Positions 32,808 through 41,823 are shown, counted from the stretch's first letter. The stretch is DNA of 64,000 nucleotides from Intestinimonas massiliensis (ex Afouda et al. 2020) (GCF_001244995.1 NZ_LN869529.1:131454-195453); one strand, 5' to 3'. The notes: generated from the sequence alone by a model not told the origin. Made by a program: numbers and translations.

Positions 32808-33869
32808 TCAGTAGACCTCCTTTACTTCGCCGTTCTTGACCTTGAAATAGTCCTCCTTGATCCGGCGGATGGGAGGGGTGTTGTAGACGTAGGTCAGGGC
32901 GTAGGCCGGGATGTTCCGGTCCTTGTGGGTCTTTTTAATGGCCAGGGCGGCGTCGTCGATCATCTGGCCCGTGGCGTTCTCCTCCACGGTGATGATGCCC
33001 TTCACGTTGGGATTGATGCGGGCGAAGGCCTTCTCGGGATAGGGCCAGGCGGTGATGGGACGAATGAGGCCCACCTTCTCGCCGGCGGCGCGCAGCTCCC
33101 GCACCGCGCCCAGGGTGGCCCGGCCGGGCACGCCATAGGCCACGAACACGTAGTCGGCATCCTCAATGGACTCCTCCTGCCAGCGCTGCTCATTCTCCTG
33201 GATGGCGGCGTACTTCTCCCGCAGCTCCACGGCCTCTTTCATCGAGTCGCGCTCGAAAATGCCGATCTTCTTGTAAGTATAGTGGCCGTTCAGAGCCCAG
33301 GGTGTGCGCTTGGTCTCCACGAAGTCGGGCAGGGTCACCGGCTCCATCATCTGGCCCAGGGTGCCCTCGCCCATCATCACGACCACGATGCGGTATTTCT
33401 CCGCAAGCTCATAGGCGGGCAGCATCAGGTCCACATACTCCTGGATGGAGGAGGGGCACAGCACGATGCAGCGGTAGTCGCCCTGACCGCCGCCGCGGGT
33501 CTCGCGGTTGTAGTCGCACTGGGAGGTAAACAGGGTGCCCAAGCCGTTGCCGTAGCGCACCTGGGTGATGACCACGGCGGACAGGCCCTCGTCGCACAGG
33601 GTGGAGATGCCCTCCTGCTTCAGAGAGATGCCCGGGCCGGACGAGGCGGTCAGCGCCCGCACGCCGCAGGCGGCCGCGCCGATGACCATATTGATGCCGG
33701 CCAGCTCGCTCTCCGCCTGGACAAAGGCGCCGCCCACTTCCTCCATGCGCCAGGACAGATACTCCATGATCTCGCTGGAGGGGGTGATGGGATAACCGGC
33801 GTAGAAACGTGCGCCGGCGCGTACCGCGGCTTCCGCGATGGCCTCATTGCCTTTCATCATTTCTGCCAT
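32808..33869 (-). CDS. vorB: 2-oxoacid:ferredoxin oxidoreductase, alpha subunit (VorB type)
   Basis: A 353-residue pyrimidine-binding subunit that most resembles the 3-methyl-2-oxobutanoate (2-ketoisovalerate) oxidoreductase VorB. MMKGNEAIAEAAVRAGARFYAGYPITPSSEIMEYLSWRM is the start, followed by VQAESELAGINMVIGAAACGVRALTASSGPGISLKQEGIS and GGGQGDYRCIVLCPSSIQE. These together are typical of VorB. Substrate preference (branched-chain, 2-oxoglutarate or other) cannot be fixed from motifs. Its operon faces away from butyrate kinase across an IclR gene, suggesting that its acyl-CoA product goes to Ptb and Buk. Confidence 0.9.
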   Translation of the reverse strand: MAEMMKGNEAIAEAAVRAGARFYAGYPITPSSEIMEYLSWRMEEVGGAFVQAESELAGINMVIGAAACGVRALTASSGPGISLKQEGISTLCDEGLSAVVITQVRYGNGLGTLFTSQCDYNRETRGGGQGDYRCIVLCPSSIQEYVDLMLPAYELAEKYRIVVVMMGEGTLGQMMEPVTLPDFVETKRTPWALNGHYTYKKIGIFERDSMKEAVELREKYAAIQENEQRWQEESIEDADYVFVAYGVPGRATLGAVRELRAAGEKVGLIRPITAWPYPEKAFARINPNVKGIITVEENATGQMIDDAALAIKKTHKDRNIPAYALTYVYNTPPIRRIKEDYFKVKNGEVKEVY

Positions 33870-33893
33870 AATGAATCGTCACGCTCCTTTCCG

Positions 33894-34091
33894 TTAACCT
33901 AGTACATGAAATACGCCGTCGGGGCAGGTGGTATAGCAGATCCCGCAGGCGATGCATTTCTCATCGTCGATCTGTACGGGATAATAGCCGTTGGCGTTGA
34001 GATGGTCCGACTTGCGGATGGCGTCCTTGGGGCAGTGGTGGATGCACAGTCCGCACTCCTTGCACCGCTCCCGATTGACTTCGACCTTCAT
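33894..34091 (-). CDS. 2-oxoacid:ferredoxin oxidoreductase, delta subunit (2[4Fe-4S])
   Basis: A 65-residue ferredoxin-like subunit with two complete cluster motifs, CKECGLCIHHCPKDA near residue 10 and CIACGICYTTCPDG near 46. It carries electrons from the TPP centre to soluble ferredoxin. It is the first gene of the leftward operon, with a TTGACA/TATGCT promoter 57 bases upstream. Confidence 0.94.
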   Translation of the reverse strand: MKVEVNRERCKECGLCIHHCPKDAIRKSDHLNANGYYPVQIDDEKCIACGICYTTCPDGVFHVLG

Positions 34092-34147
34092 TCAGTTCCC
34101 TCCGATCCATGATGTTCTGTTGAGTAGAACGTTGTTCCGATGAAAAA

Positions 34148-34177
34148 AGCATACACCCAGGTCGAGCGGAATGTCAA
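34148..34177 (-). promoter_or_regulatory. Promoter of the oxidoreductase operon
   Basis: On the minus strand TTGACA, an 18-base spacer and TATGCT, the same elements and spacing as the butyrate kinase promoter at 35234-35263. The operator-like dyad at 34196-34218 lies 18 bases upstream of the -35. Confidence 0.75.
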
Positions 34178-34195
34178 GTCCCCCCAAGAAAAAAA

Positions 34196-34218
34196 TTTTT
34201 GTTTCATCTGGCGGAACA
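34196..34218. promoter_or_regulatory. IclR-type operator candidate, copy A
   Basis: TTTTTGTTTC-7-GGAACA, a dyad with TGTT.C and GGAACA half-sites. The same pattern and spacing recur at 35161-35183. It lies between the divergent promoters of the oxidoreductase operon and the IclR gene, ending two bases before the latter's -35. Confidence 0.6.
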
Positions 34219-34220
34219 TC

Positions 34221-34250
34221 TTGACAGGGGTCTTTCCCAGTGAGTAAAAT
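34221..34250 (+). promoter_or_regulatory. Promoter of the IclR gene
   Basis: TTGACA, an 18-base spacer and TAAAAT. It abuts the operator-like dyad, suggesting autoregulation. Confidence 0.65.
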
Positions 34251-34364
34251 GAACGAGAGAGAACGCTGTTTCTAACGAAAGAAACCAAAATTATGAACGA
34301 CGGCTGGCGCCGCCCCACGCCGGAGGGCGTGGGGGAGCCGGACGCTTGGAAAGGGGGAACCATC

Positions 34365-35132
34365 ATGGCATCGGATGTGATCCAGTCGGTGGACCGGGCA
34401 CTTGAGGTCCTGATCTATCTCTACTACGAGGGCAAGGAGACCAGTATCACGAAAATTGCCAACGACATGGGCGTGTATAAGAGCACGGTATTCCGCACGC
34501 TGGCCACCCTGGAGGCCCGGGGCTTTGTCAAAAAGAACCCGGAAACCGAAAAGTACTGGCTGGGGAGCCGTCTGTTTACTTTGGGCAAGGCGGTGGAGAA
34601 CAAGATGGGGCTGCAGGAGATCATTCGGCCCTATGCCCGCAAGCTCTACGAGGCCTATCATGAGGTGGTCAATGTCTCCATCCTGGAGCGCAACCCCGGC
34701 GACGTGTACCGCAGCGTCATCATTCTGAAGGAGGAGAGCCCCAGCCAGGTGCTCACGGTCAACCCGCCCGTGGGCTCCAGCAGCGAGTGCCACTGCTCCT
34801 CCGTGGGCAAGTGCCTGCTGGCCTTCGGGTCAAAGATTGACCTGAGCGTCTATGAGAATGTGAGTCTGACCGCCCATACCGCCCACACCATTACCTCTGC
34901 CGACGCGCTGCGGGCTGAGCTGGCCAAAATCCGCTCCGACGGATATGCTGTGGACCGGGAGGAGCTGGAGATGGGGCTGACGTGCATCGGTGCGCCCATC
35001 CTGGATCGGAGCGGCGTGGCTCTGGCGGCCATCTCCCTGTCCGGCCCCACCAGCCGCATGCTGGCCGGCGACCTGGACGAGCGGGTGGAGGCCGTGCGGC
35101 GGATTGCGCGGGAGATTTCCAATAACTTCTAG
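34365..35132 (+). CDS. IclR-family transcriptional regulator
   Basis: A 255-residue IclR regulator. The winged HTH is at residues 1-65 (SVDRALEVLIYLYYEGKETSITKIANDMGVYKSTVFRTLATLEARGFV). The ligand domain includes LEIIRP-like LQEIIRPYARKLYEAYHEVVNVSILE, CHCSSVGKCLLAF near 140 and GLTCIGAPILDRSGVALAAISLSGP near 205. AAGGGGGAA precedes the ATG at 34365. It lies between the oxidoreductase operon and butyrate kinase, and matching dyads occur at both promoters. The likely signal is the 2-oxo- or 2-hydroxyacid that the pathway consumes. Confidence 0.9.
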   Translation: MASDVIQSVDRALEVLIYLYYEGKETSITKIANDMGVYKSTVFRTLATLEARGFVKKNPETEKYWLGSRLFTLGKAVENKMGLQEIIRPYARKLYEAYHEVVNVSILERNPGDVYRSVIILKEESPSQVLTVNPPVGSSSECHCSSVGKCLLAFGSKIDLSVYENVSLTAHTAHTITSADALRAELAKIRSDGYAVDREELEMGLTCIGAPILDRSGVALAAISLSGPTSRMLAGDLDERVEAVRRIAREISNNF

Positions 35133-35160
35133 TTTGGCGGAAAAAACCTTTGACACCCGC

Positions 35161-35183
35161 TTTTTGTTCCGCCACATGGAATA
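35161..35183. promoter_or_regulatory. IclR-type operator candidate, copy B
   Basis: TTTTTGTTCC-7-GGAATA, matching copy A at 34196 in both half-sites and spacing, 50 bases upstream of the butyrate kinase -35. A further CGGAACA half-site lies near 35196. Confidence 0.6.
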
Positions 35184-35233
35184 GAAGGATTATTGTACGG
35201 AACAGCGGTCGGTATTTTGTACAAAAAGCGAAG

Positions 35234-35263
35234 TTGACATTTGGACGGCGAGTGTGCTATGCT
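35234..35263 (+). promoter_or_regulatory. Promoter of the butyrate kinase operon
   Basis: TTGACA, an 18-base spacer and TATGCT, followed by a 131-base leader to the start codon at 35395. Confidence 0.78.
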
Positions 35264-35394
35264 CCAACCGTACCAAAAAGATGGGGAGGAATTATCTGCA
35301 GTTCCTCCCCGATTCGCGGGACACATAGCAGAACGAGGTTCCGAACAATAGAACAATATACCCCCAAGCAGCGAGAAAGCGAGGCGTATCGCAC

Positions 35395-36456
35395 ATGAAA
35401 ATCTTGGTCATCAACCCGGGGGGGACCTCCACCAAGATTGCAGTATTTGAAGACGAAAAGGAACTGTTCAAGGAGAATATCACCCACACCGGGGAGGATC
35501 TGAAGGGATTTCCCCATGTATTTGATCAGTTTGGCTACCGGAAGGACATCATCCTGGAGACGCTGAAGAAGGCGGGCTTTGAGATCCGTACCTTTGCCGC
35601 GGTGGCGGGGCGGGGCGGCCTGATGAACCCCATCCCCGGCGGCACCTATACGGTAAACAGCCGGATGGTGGAGGACCTGCGCGGCGCGATCCATGGCGAA
35701 CACCCCTCCAATCTGGGAGCGGTGCTAGCCAAGGAGATCGGCGACGAGATCGGCGCCTCTTCCTTTGTGGTGGACCCGGTATCGGTGGATGAACTGATGC
35801 CCAAGGCCCGCATCTCCGGCATCTCCGATCTGGAGCGGCCCAGTTGGTTCCACGCCCTGAACCACAAGGCGGTGGCCCGGTGGGCGGCGGAGCGCATCGG
35901 CAAGAAATATGAGGACTGTAACCTCATCATCGCCCATCTGGGGTCGGGCAACTCCATCGTGGCCCACAGAAAGGGTCGGATGGTGGACGGCAGCGGCGGC
36001 CGGACCAACGGTCCATTCTCCCCCGAGCGCAGCGGCGGACTGCCCACCTATCCGCTGGTGGAGCTTTGCTACTCCGGCAAGTACACCCATGAACAGATGG
36101 TCGCCAAGCTGAGCAGCGTGGGCGGCATGTACGATTACCTGGGCACCAAGGACGCCCAGGAGGTGGAGCGCCGGATGGAAGCCGGCGACGAAAAGGCCCG
36201 GCTGGTCTATGAGGCGTTCGTCTACTCCGTGGCCAAGGAGATCTGCTCCTACGCCGCCGCCTTTGACGGGCCGGTGGACCGTATCGTCCTTACCGGCGGC
36301 ATCGCCCACGCCAAGTACGTGGTGGACGAGGTCTCCCGCATGACGGCCTTCCTGGCCCCCATGGAAGTGGTGGCCGGTGAGTTCGAGATGGAGGCCTTGG
36401 CTCTGGGCGCCCTCCGGGTCCTCCGGGGCGAGGAAGAGCCCCAAATTTACGCGTGA
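35395..36456 (+). CDS. buk: Butyrate kinase (or branched-chain fatty acid kinase)
   Basis: A 353-residue acetokinase-superfamily enzyme that transfers phosphate from butyryl- or isobutyryl-phosphate to ADP. ILVINPGGTSTKIAVFEDEKELF is the N-terminal phosphate loop. PIPGGTYTVNS near 80, HALNHKAVARWAAE near 155, IIAHLGSGNSIVAHRKGRMVDGSGG near 180 and RIVLTGGIAHAKYVVDEV near 300 are the family blocks. It is the first gene of a rightward operon that also holds ptb. With the VOR complex next door, branched-chain acyl-phosphates are as likely as butyryl-phosphate. Confidence 0.92.
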   Translation: MKILVINPGGTSTKIAVFEDEKELFKENITHTGEDLKGFPHVFDQFGYRKDIILETLKKAGFEIRTFAAVAGRGGLMNPIPGGTYTVNSRMVEDLRGAIHGEHPSNLGAVLAKEIGDEIGASSFVVDPVSVDELMPKARISGISDLERPSWFHALNHKAVARWAAERIGKKYEDCNLIIAHLGSGNSIVAHRKGRMVDGSGGRTNGPFSPERSGGLPTYPLVELCYSGKYTHEQMVAKLSSVGGMYDYLGTKDAQEVERRMEAGDEKARLVYEAFVYSVAKEICSYAAAFDGPVDRIVLTGGIAHAKYVVDEVSRMTAFLAPMEVVAGEFEMEALALGALRVLRGEEEPQIYA

Positions 36457-36552
36457 CCGAGCTACGGCGCTTTCCCCGGCATATTCGTCGCACGCATTCG
36501 GAAAAATGTGTGTGGGTAAGGAAGGGTAACACCGAGAAAGAAGGCGACTTTT

Positions 36553-38007
36553 TTGTCAGAAGCCGTGAACGAGAAGCGGGAGCCCAGTACTGGCATGTCT
36601 TTTGCCGTGTTCGGCATCTCGATTGCGATCATCCTCCTAGGCGTCGTAGTCCTGGGATTTGACATCCACATCATCCTGCTCGTCGCGCTGGCCTTTGCCT
36701 GCCTGGTATCCGCCACGCTGGGCTACCAGTTTGACGATCTGGTGGAGTGCATGAAGAAGCCCCTGGGACAGGCGATGTCGGCCATGATCATCTTCATTTT
36801 CATCGGCATCATCATCGCGTCCTGGATTTTCTCCGGTACGGTGCCCGCGCTGATCTACTACGGGCTCCACTATATTACACCGAAGTTCTTCCTGCCGGTG
36901 GGCCTGCTGCTGTGCAGCCTGACGTCCATGTCCATCGGTACTTCCTGGGGGACCATGGGTACCATGGGCCTGGCCATGATGGGCATTGGCGCCGGCATGG
37001 GCATCCCGCCCGCCGTCACGGCCGGCATGGTCATCTCGGGCTCCTTCTTCGGGGACAAGATGTCTCCCATCTCCGATACCACCAACCTGGCCCCCGCCTC
37101 AGCAGGCACAACCCTCTACAAGCATATCGGGGCCATGTGGAAGACCACGCTGCCCGCCTATCTCATTACCTTTGGCTGCTTTACCGTACTGGGCTTCTTC
37201 TACCAGGGCGGCCAGGTGGACCACGCTACCATTGATCTGTTTATTGACACCATCGGCGCCAATTTCCGCATTACCCCGCTGCTTCTTCTGCCCATGGTGG
37301 TACTGCTGGTGCTGAACATGCGGAAATTCCCTGCCATCCCCGGTATGGCCATCGGCAGCCTGCTGGCGGTTATCCTGGCGGTAGCGGTCCAGGGATTTCC
37401 GGTGGGCCAGGTGGTGGCCGGCCTCAATTATGGCTATGTCACTCCCACCGGCGTGGACCTGGTGGATCAGCTCCTGCTGCGGGGCGGTATCCAGAACATG
37501 ATGTATACCTTCTCCCTCTCCTGCATCGCCATCTCCTTCGGCGGCGTCATGGAGCACGTTGGGTATCTGAAAAAAATCGTAGCCGTGGTCATCAGCCGTG
37601 TGAAGTACGACTTCCTGATGGTTCCGGTGGTCATCCTCAGTACGACTCTGGGTACCCTCACGATGGGCGAGGTCTACCTCTCCATCGTGGTCAACGGGAG
37701 CCTTTACCGCCAGGCTTTCCAGGAGCGGAAGCTGCGCCCGGAGATGCTCTCCCGGCTTTTGGAGGAGGGCGGCACCCTGACCCAGGTGTTCATTCCCTGG
37801 TCCACCAGCGGCGTGTTCATCGCCGCCACTTTGGGCGTGAGCACGGCGGAATACTGGAAATTTGCGTTCCTGAACTACATCAATCCGCTGCTGTCCATCG
37901 TTTTGTGCCTGTTCGGCTACGGCGTCCTGCGGGTCGGCCAGGCCGGTTGGCGGGAGAAGAGGGGCGGCATTCACCACACTTCCACGGAGGAATCAGAAAA
38001 ATGCTGA
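36553..38007 (+). CDS. NhaC-family Na+/H+ antiporter
   Basis: A 484-residue membrane protein with about 12 helices. ALLYYG-like VPALIYYGLHYITPKFFLPVGLLLCSLTSMSIGTSWGTMGTMG near 95-135 and GSFFGDKMSPISDTTNLAPA near 165-185 are NhaC/ArcD-group hallmarks. The frame opens at a TTG at 36553 with AAGGCG upstream; later in-frame GTG and ATG codons are alternatives. Its end overlaps ptb by 7 bases. NhaC members exchange Na+ for H+, or an amino or organic acid in some relatives. Here the job may be uptake of the organic acid or removal of Na+ during fermentation. Confidence 0.85.
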   Translation: MSEAVNEKREPSTGMSFAVFGISIAIILLGVVVLGFDIHIILLVALAFACLVSATLGYQFDDLVECMKKPLGQAMSAMIIFIFIGIIIASWIFSGTVPALIYYGLHYITPKFFLPVGLLLCSLTSMSIGTSWGTMGTMGLAMMGIGAGMGIPPAVTAGMVISGSFFGDKMSPISDTTNLAPASAGTTLYKHIGAMWKTTLPAYLITFGCFTVLGFFYQGGQVDHATIDLFIDTIGANFRITPLLLLPMVVLLVLNMRKFPAIPGMAIGSLLAVILAVAVQGFPVGQVVAGLNYGYVTPTGVDLVDQLLLRGGIQNMMYTFSLSCIAISFGGVMEHVGYLKKIVAVVISRVKYDFLMVPVVILSTTLGTLTMGEVYLSIVVNGSLYRQAFQERKLRPEMLSRLLEEGGTLTQVFIPWSTSGVFIAATLGVSTAEYWKFAFLNYINPLLSIVLCLFGYGVLRVGQAGWREKRGGIHHTSTEESEKC

Positions 38008-38900
38008 AAGATTTTGACGAGGTCATTGAAAAAGTACGCTCCATCGAGCCTTTTACCGTCAGCGTGGCCGCCGCCGCGGACAAGGAGCTGCTCCAGGCGG
38101 TGAAAGCCGCCGCAGACCTGGGCTTTGTTCGTCCGGTGCTGGTGGGCGACGCAAAGGCCGTGGGCGATATCTGCGCCGACATTGGCCTTCGGCCCCTGGA
38201 CATCCTGCCCGCTCAGGGGGAGGATGAGGCCGTGGACGTGGCGGTCCGGGCCGTGAAGGACGGCGGAGCCCAGGTGTTAATGAAGGGGCTGGTGAACACC
38301 AGCATCTACATGCGGGGCATCCTCAATAAGGAACACGGCCTGCGCACCGGACGGCTGCTGTCCATGATGGCGGTTTACGAGGCGCCGGGCTACCACAAGC
38401 TGGTCTACTGCTCCGACAGCGGCATCAACGTGGCCCCCACCTTTGAGCAGAAAAAGGATATTCTGAAAAACATCCTGATCGCCACCCGCGCCATCGGACT
38501 GGAGAACCCCAAGGTGGCGGCCCTTACCGCCAACGAGATGGTAGATCCCAAGATCCAGTCCACCGTGGATGCCGCCGGACTGGTGGAATACGCCAGGAGC
38601 GGTGAGCTGGGACTGCCCTGCGTCATCGAAGGCCCCATCGCCTTCGACGTGGCGTTCGATCCCCACGCCGCCGCCCACAAGAAGATCGACAGCAAGATCA
38701 CCGGAGAGACCGATATCGTCATCTTCCCCAACATGGAAGCGGGCAATATCATGGGCAAGTCCTGGATTCACCTGTGCAAGTGCCGCTGGGCGGGTATCGT
38801 CCTGGGCGCGACCAACCCGGTGATTTTGGGCTCCCGGGCCGACACTCCGGAGATCAAACTCAACTCCATCGCTCTGGCCTGCCTGGCCGCGCGGAGCTGA
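38001..38900 (+). CDS. ptb: Phosphate butyryltransferase
   Basis: A 299-residue phosphate acyltransferase that swaps CoA for phosphate on butyryl- or branched-chain acyl-CoA. FVRPVLVGDAKAVGDIC near residue 35, VLMKGLVNTSIYMRGILNKEHGLRTG near 90-115, NPKVAALTANEMVDPKIQST near 170, and FPNMEAGNIMGKSWIHLCKCRWAGIVLGATNPVILGSRADTPEIKLNSIALA near 240-295 are family blocks. GGAGGAA precedes the ATG at 38001, which lies inside the end of the antiporter gene. With buk it conserves energy from acyl-CoA as ATP. Confidence 0.93.
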   Translation: MLKDFDEVIEKVRSIEPFTVSVAAAADKELLQAVKAAADLGFVRPVLVGDAKAVGDICADIGLRPLDILPAQGEDEAVDVAVRAVKDGGAQVLMKGLVNTSIYMRGILNKEHGLRTGRLLSMMAVYEAPGYHKLVYCSDSGINVAPTFEQKKDILKNILIATRAIGLENPKVAALTANEMVDPKIQSTVDAAGLVEYARSGELGLPCVIEGPIAFDVAFDPHAAAHKKIDSKITGETDIVIFPNMEAGNIMGKSWIHLCKCRWAGIVLGATNPVILGSRADTPEIKLNSIALACLAARS

Positions 38901-38991
38901 GCAGACGTTTGTGCTCTATGACCCGGCACCTGAGAGAGGGGCGTCGGGCCGGAATATCACCAACGCAAAGTAAAGAAAGGGAGGAATACCC

Positions 38992-40290
38992 GTGAGTGAA
39001 CAAGCCAAACGCAAAACGACCCTGTCCATCAAGCAGCTCCTCATCATCTTTTTCCTCGGTTTGGGCTACACCGTCGTCTACGCGACCCCCTTCATCCAGT
39101 ATGTCTTTTATGACTCCCTGGTAGAGGCCCTCCAGTGTACCAATCAGCAACTGGGCTACCTCATCACCATTTTTGGCATCGGCAACCTGCTGGCTCCCAT
39201 CGGCGGCGCCCTCAGCGACAAGTTCAATACCAAGAGAATTTACATCATCTCCATGCTGGCCATCTGTGTGCTCAACGTGCTGTTTGCGCTGAACATGAAC
39301 TACAGCTTCTCCCTGGTGATCTGGGGCGGCTTCGCCATTGCCGGACTGTTCCTCTACTTCCCCGCCCACACCAAGCTGACCCGCCTGGTGGGCAACGAGG
39401 AGCAGCAGGGCACCATCTTCGGCTTTACCGAGTCCTTCTGCGGCATCACCAACGTCATCGTCAACTTCATCGCCCTGGGCCTGTTTGCCTACTTCTCCAA
39501 CAAGTACTTCGGCGTGGCCGGACTGAAGGCCGCCATCATCGGCTATGCCGTGCTGGGCGTCATCGCCGTCATCTTCCTGGCCATCTTGGTGCCCGACCCC
39601 GGCAAGAGCACTTCCACCGGCGAGGAGAACGCCATCAACGCCAAGATGGGCGTGAAGGACTGGATCAGCATCGTCACCAATCCCCGCACTTGGCTGTCCG
39701 GCATCGCCGTGTTCGCTACCTACACCATGTACTGCACCCTGTCCTATTACACCCCCTACTTCAGCAACGTGCTGGGCGTGTCCGTGGTCTTTACCGGCGG
39801 CCTGTCCATCTTCCGCCAGTATGGCACCCGTTTCATCGGCGCTCCCGTGGGCGGCTGGCTGGGCGACAAGATCAAGTCGGTCTCCACGGTGGTGGGCGTC
39901 TCTCTGGCCGTGGCCGTGATTATGGTCATCGCCTTCATGCTCATGCCTGCCGGTTCCAACGCCAACATCCTCATCGTCCTCACTCTGGCCGCCGGTATCC
40001 TGACCTATATGGCCCGCGGCTCTATGTTCGCCATCCCCTCTGAGCTGAAGATCCCCAGAAAGTATGCGGGCACCACCTCCGGCGTGGTCTGCGCCATCGG
40101 CTACTGCCCCGACCTGTTCATCTTCGTGCTCTACGGCTACTGGCTGGACAACTTTGGCAACGACGGCTACCGCAACATCTTCATTTATGCCGCCGTGGTC
40201 ATGGCCATCGGCGTCGTCAACGCTATTGTTACTCAGATTTACAAGAAAAAGGTCCTCGCCAAAGAGGCGGCGGCCGAGCATGCGGAGTAA
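38992..40290 (+). CDS. Major facilitator superfamily transporter
   Basis: A 432-residue transporter with 12 predicted helices. The loop 2-3 signature is GNLLAPIGGALSDKFNTKRIYI near residues 64-85, and the second-half equivalent is GAPVGGWLGDKIKSVSTVVG near 280. TRLVGNEEQQGTIFGFTESFCGITN near 125 resembles UhpC/YihN-type carriers. It starts at GTG 38992 after GGGAGG. Its place between ptb and a 2-hydroxyacid dehydrogenase suggests that it carries the substrate or product of the pathway. Specificity cannot be read. Confidence 0.87.
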   Translation: MSEQAKRKTTLSIKQLLIIFFLGLGYTVVYATPFIQYVFYDSLVEALQCTNQQLGYLITIFGIGNLLAPIGGALSDKFNTKRIYIISMLAICVLNVLFALNMNYSFSLVIWGGFAIAGLFLYFPAHTKLTRLVGNEEQQGTIFGFTESFCGITNVIVNFIALGLFAYFSNKYFGVAGLKAAIIGYAVLGVIAVIFLAILVPDPGKSTSTGEENAINAKMGVKDWISIVTNPRTWLSGIAVFATYTMYCTLSYYTPYFSNVLGVSVVFTGGLSIFRQYGTRFIGAPVGGWLGDKIKSVSTVVGVSLAVAVIMVIAFMLMPAGSNANILIVLTLAAGILTYMARGSMFAIPSELKIPRKYAGTTSGVVCAIGYCPDLFIFVLYGYWLDNFGNDGYRNIFIYAAVVMAIGVVNAIVTQIYKKKVLAKEAAAEHAE

Positions 40291-40328
40291 GAGTGTCCGC
40301 AGCGTGATTTGTGAAAGGGGTATTTATC

Positions 40329-41720
40329 ATGAAACAGGAACTCATTGACGCCCTGATCGGCATCTCCGGCAAGGATTACGTATTTTTTGCCCACGAGGAT
40401 ATTGAGGGCTACCTCTATGACGAGACCGAGGAGTTTGTCCGGCCCGAGGCCTGCCAGGACTGTGTGGTGATCCGACCCGGCACCTACGAGGAGGTCTCCG
40501 CCATCCTGAAGCTGTGCAACGAGACCAAGACCCCCGTCATCCCCCGGGGCGGCGGCACCGGCGCCTGCGGCGCGGCCATTCCGACGGTGCCCTCCATCAT
40601 CATGTCCATGGAGCGCTTCCGGGAGATCCTGGAGGTGGATGAGACCAATATGATGGTCACCTGCCAGACCGGTGTCACCCTGGCCAAGCTGAACGAGTAT
40701 CTGGACGAGCACGTCCACGCCTTGTATTTCCCCTGCCATCCCGGCGACGAGGGCGCCCAGATGGGCGGCATGGCCATCGAGAACGCCGGCGGCGTCCGGG
40801 CCGTCAAGCACGGCATCATGCGCAACTATATCAAGGGCATGAAGGTGGCACTGCCCTCCGGCCAGGTTGTCCAGTTGGGGGGCAAGCTGGTAAAGAACAA
40901 CATGGGCTATGACCTCATGCATCTGCTCATCGGCTCCGAAGGCACTCTGGCGGTGGTCCTGGAGGTCACCCTGAAGCTCTACCCCCGCCTGGATTACACC
41001 GGCGCGTTGGTGTGCTCCTTCAAGAACACCGAGGACGCCATCGAGTCCGTGGCCGCCGTTCAGCACCAGGGCATCATTCCCCTGGCGGTGGAGTACATGG
41101 ACCGCATGATCGCCGTGGAGACCGCCGAGAAAATCAGCAAGACCTGGCCCATGAGCGACGAGGGCAAGGTGGATCTCATCTACATGGTGGAAGAGGCCAC
41201 GGAGGACGCCCTCTATGAGACCGCCGGCACCATCGCTGAGACCTGCGAGGCCCATGGGGCTCTGAACTCCGTCATCGCGGAGAACGACAAGGACCAGCGC
41301 AACATCCTGGAGGTCCGCTCCAACATCTACGAGATTTTCAAGCCCTATTTTGTGGACTCTCTGGATACCGCAGTGCCCATGGCCCATATCGGAGACCTGA
41401 TGCGGGACATCGACGCCATTGCCGAGAAGCACCACACCACCTCCCCCCGTGTGGGCCACGTGGCCGACGGCAACTTCCATAACTTCATCATGCTGGAGGA
41501 CGGCAAGGTGCCCGCCTGGGCTGACGACATGCGCAAGGATATCTATGAAGCGGCCCTGAAGTACGGCGGGACCGTCACCGCCGAGCACGGTACCGGCAAG
41601 ACCCGCAAGAAGTACATGGATCTCCAGTTCAGCCCCGAAGTCATCGAGATCATGAAGGGCATCAAGCGGACCTTCGACCCCAACGGTATCCTCAATCCCG
41701 GCGTGATCGTGGATCTGTAA
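40329..41720 (+). CDS. FAD-binding 2-hydroxyacid dehydrogenase (GlcD family), second copy
   Basis: A 463-residue flavoprotein homologous to the dehydrogenase at 2294-3715. The FAD domain shows VIPRGGGTGACGAAIP near residue 70, MGGMAIENAGGVRAVKHG near 140 and LLIGSEGTLAVVLEVTLKL near 200. The C-terminal part has PRVGHVADGNFHNFI near 380, TAEHGTGKTRKKYMDLQFSP near 420 and DPNGILNPGVIVDL at the end. AAAGGGG precedes the ATG at 40329. It is the last gene of the buk operon and would oxidise a 2-hydroxyacid to the 2-oxoacid used by the VOR complex. The divergence between the two copies suggests different substrates. Confidence 0.9.
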   Translation: MKQELIDALIGISGKDYVFFAHEDIEGYLYDETEEFVRPEACQDCVVIRPGTYEEVSAILKLCNETKTPVIPRGGGTGACGAAIPTVPSIIMSMERFREILEVDETNMMVTCQTGVTLAKLNEYLDEHVHALYFPCHPGDEGAQMGGMAIENAGGVRAVKHGIMRNYIKGMKVALPSGQVVQLGGKLVKNNMGYDLMHLLIGSEGTLAVVLEVTLKLYPRLDYTGALVCSFKNTEDAIESVAAVQHQGIIPLAVEYMDRMIAVETAEKISKTWPMSDEGKVDLIYMVEEATEDALYETAGTIAETCEAHGALNSVIAENDKDQRNILEVRSNIYEIFKPYFVDSLDTAVPMAHIGDLMRDIDAIAEKHHTTSPRVGHVADGNFHNFIMLEDGKVPAWADDMRKDIYEAALKYGGTVTAEHGTGKTRKKYMDLQFSPEVIEIMKGIKRTFDPNGILNPGVIVDL

Positions 41721-41777
41721 GAAAACGCTTGATCCCCCATCGGACCGTGTGGAAAGGCGACCGCGCGGCCCCAAAGG

Positions 41778-41816
41778 AAAACCGGCTCCCGGATTTATTC
41801 CGGGAGCCGGTTTTTT
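41778..41816. terminator. Strong bidirectional terminator
   Basis: Fifteen-plus-base arms 41778-41793 and 41799-41814 with a 5-base loop and T tracts in both directions. It lies between the dehydrogenase and convergent TetR stop codons. Confidence 0.93.
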
Positions 41817-41823
41817 GATGGTA

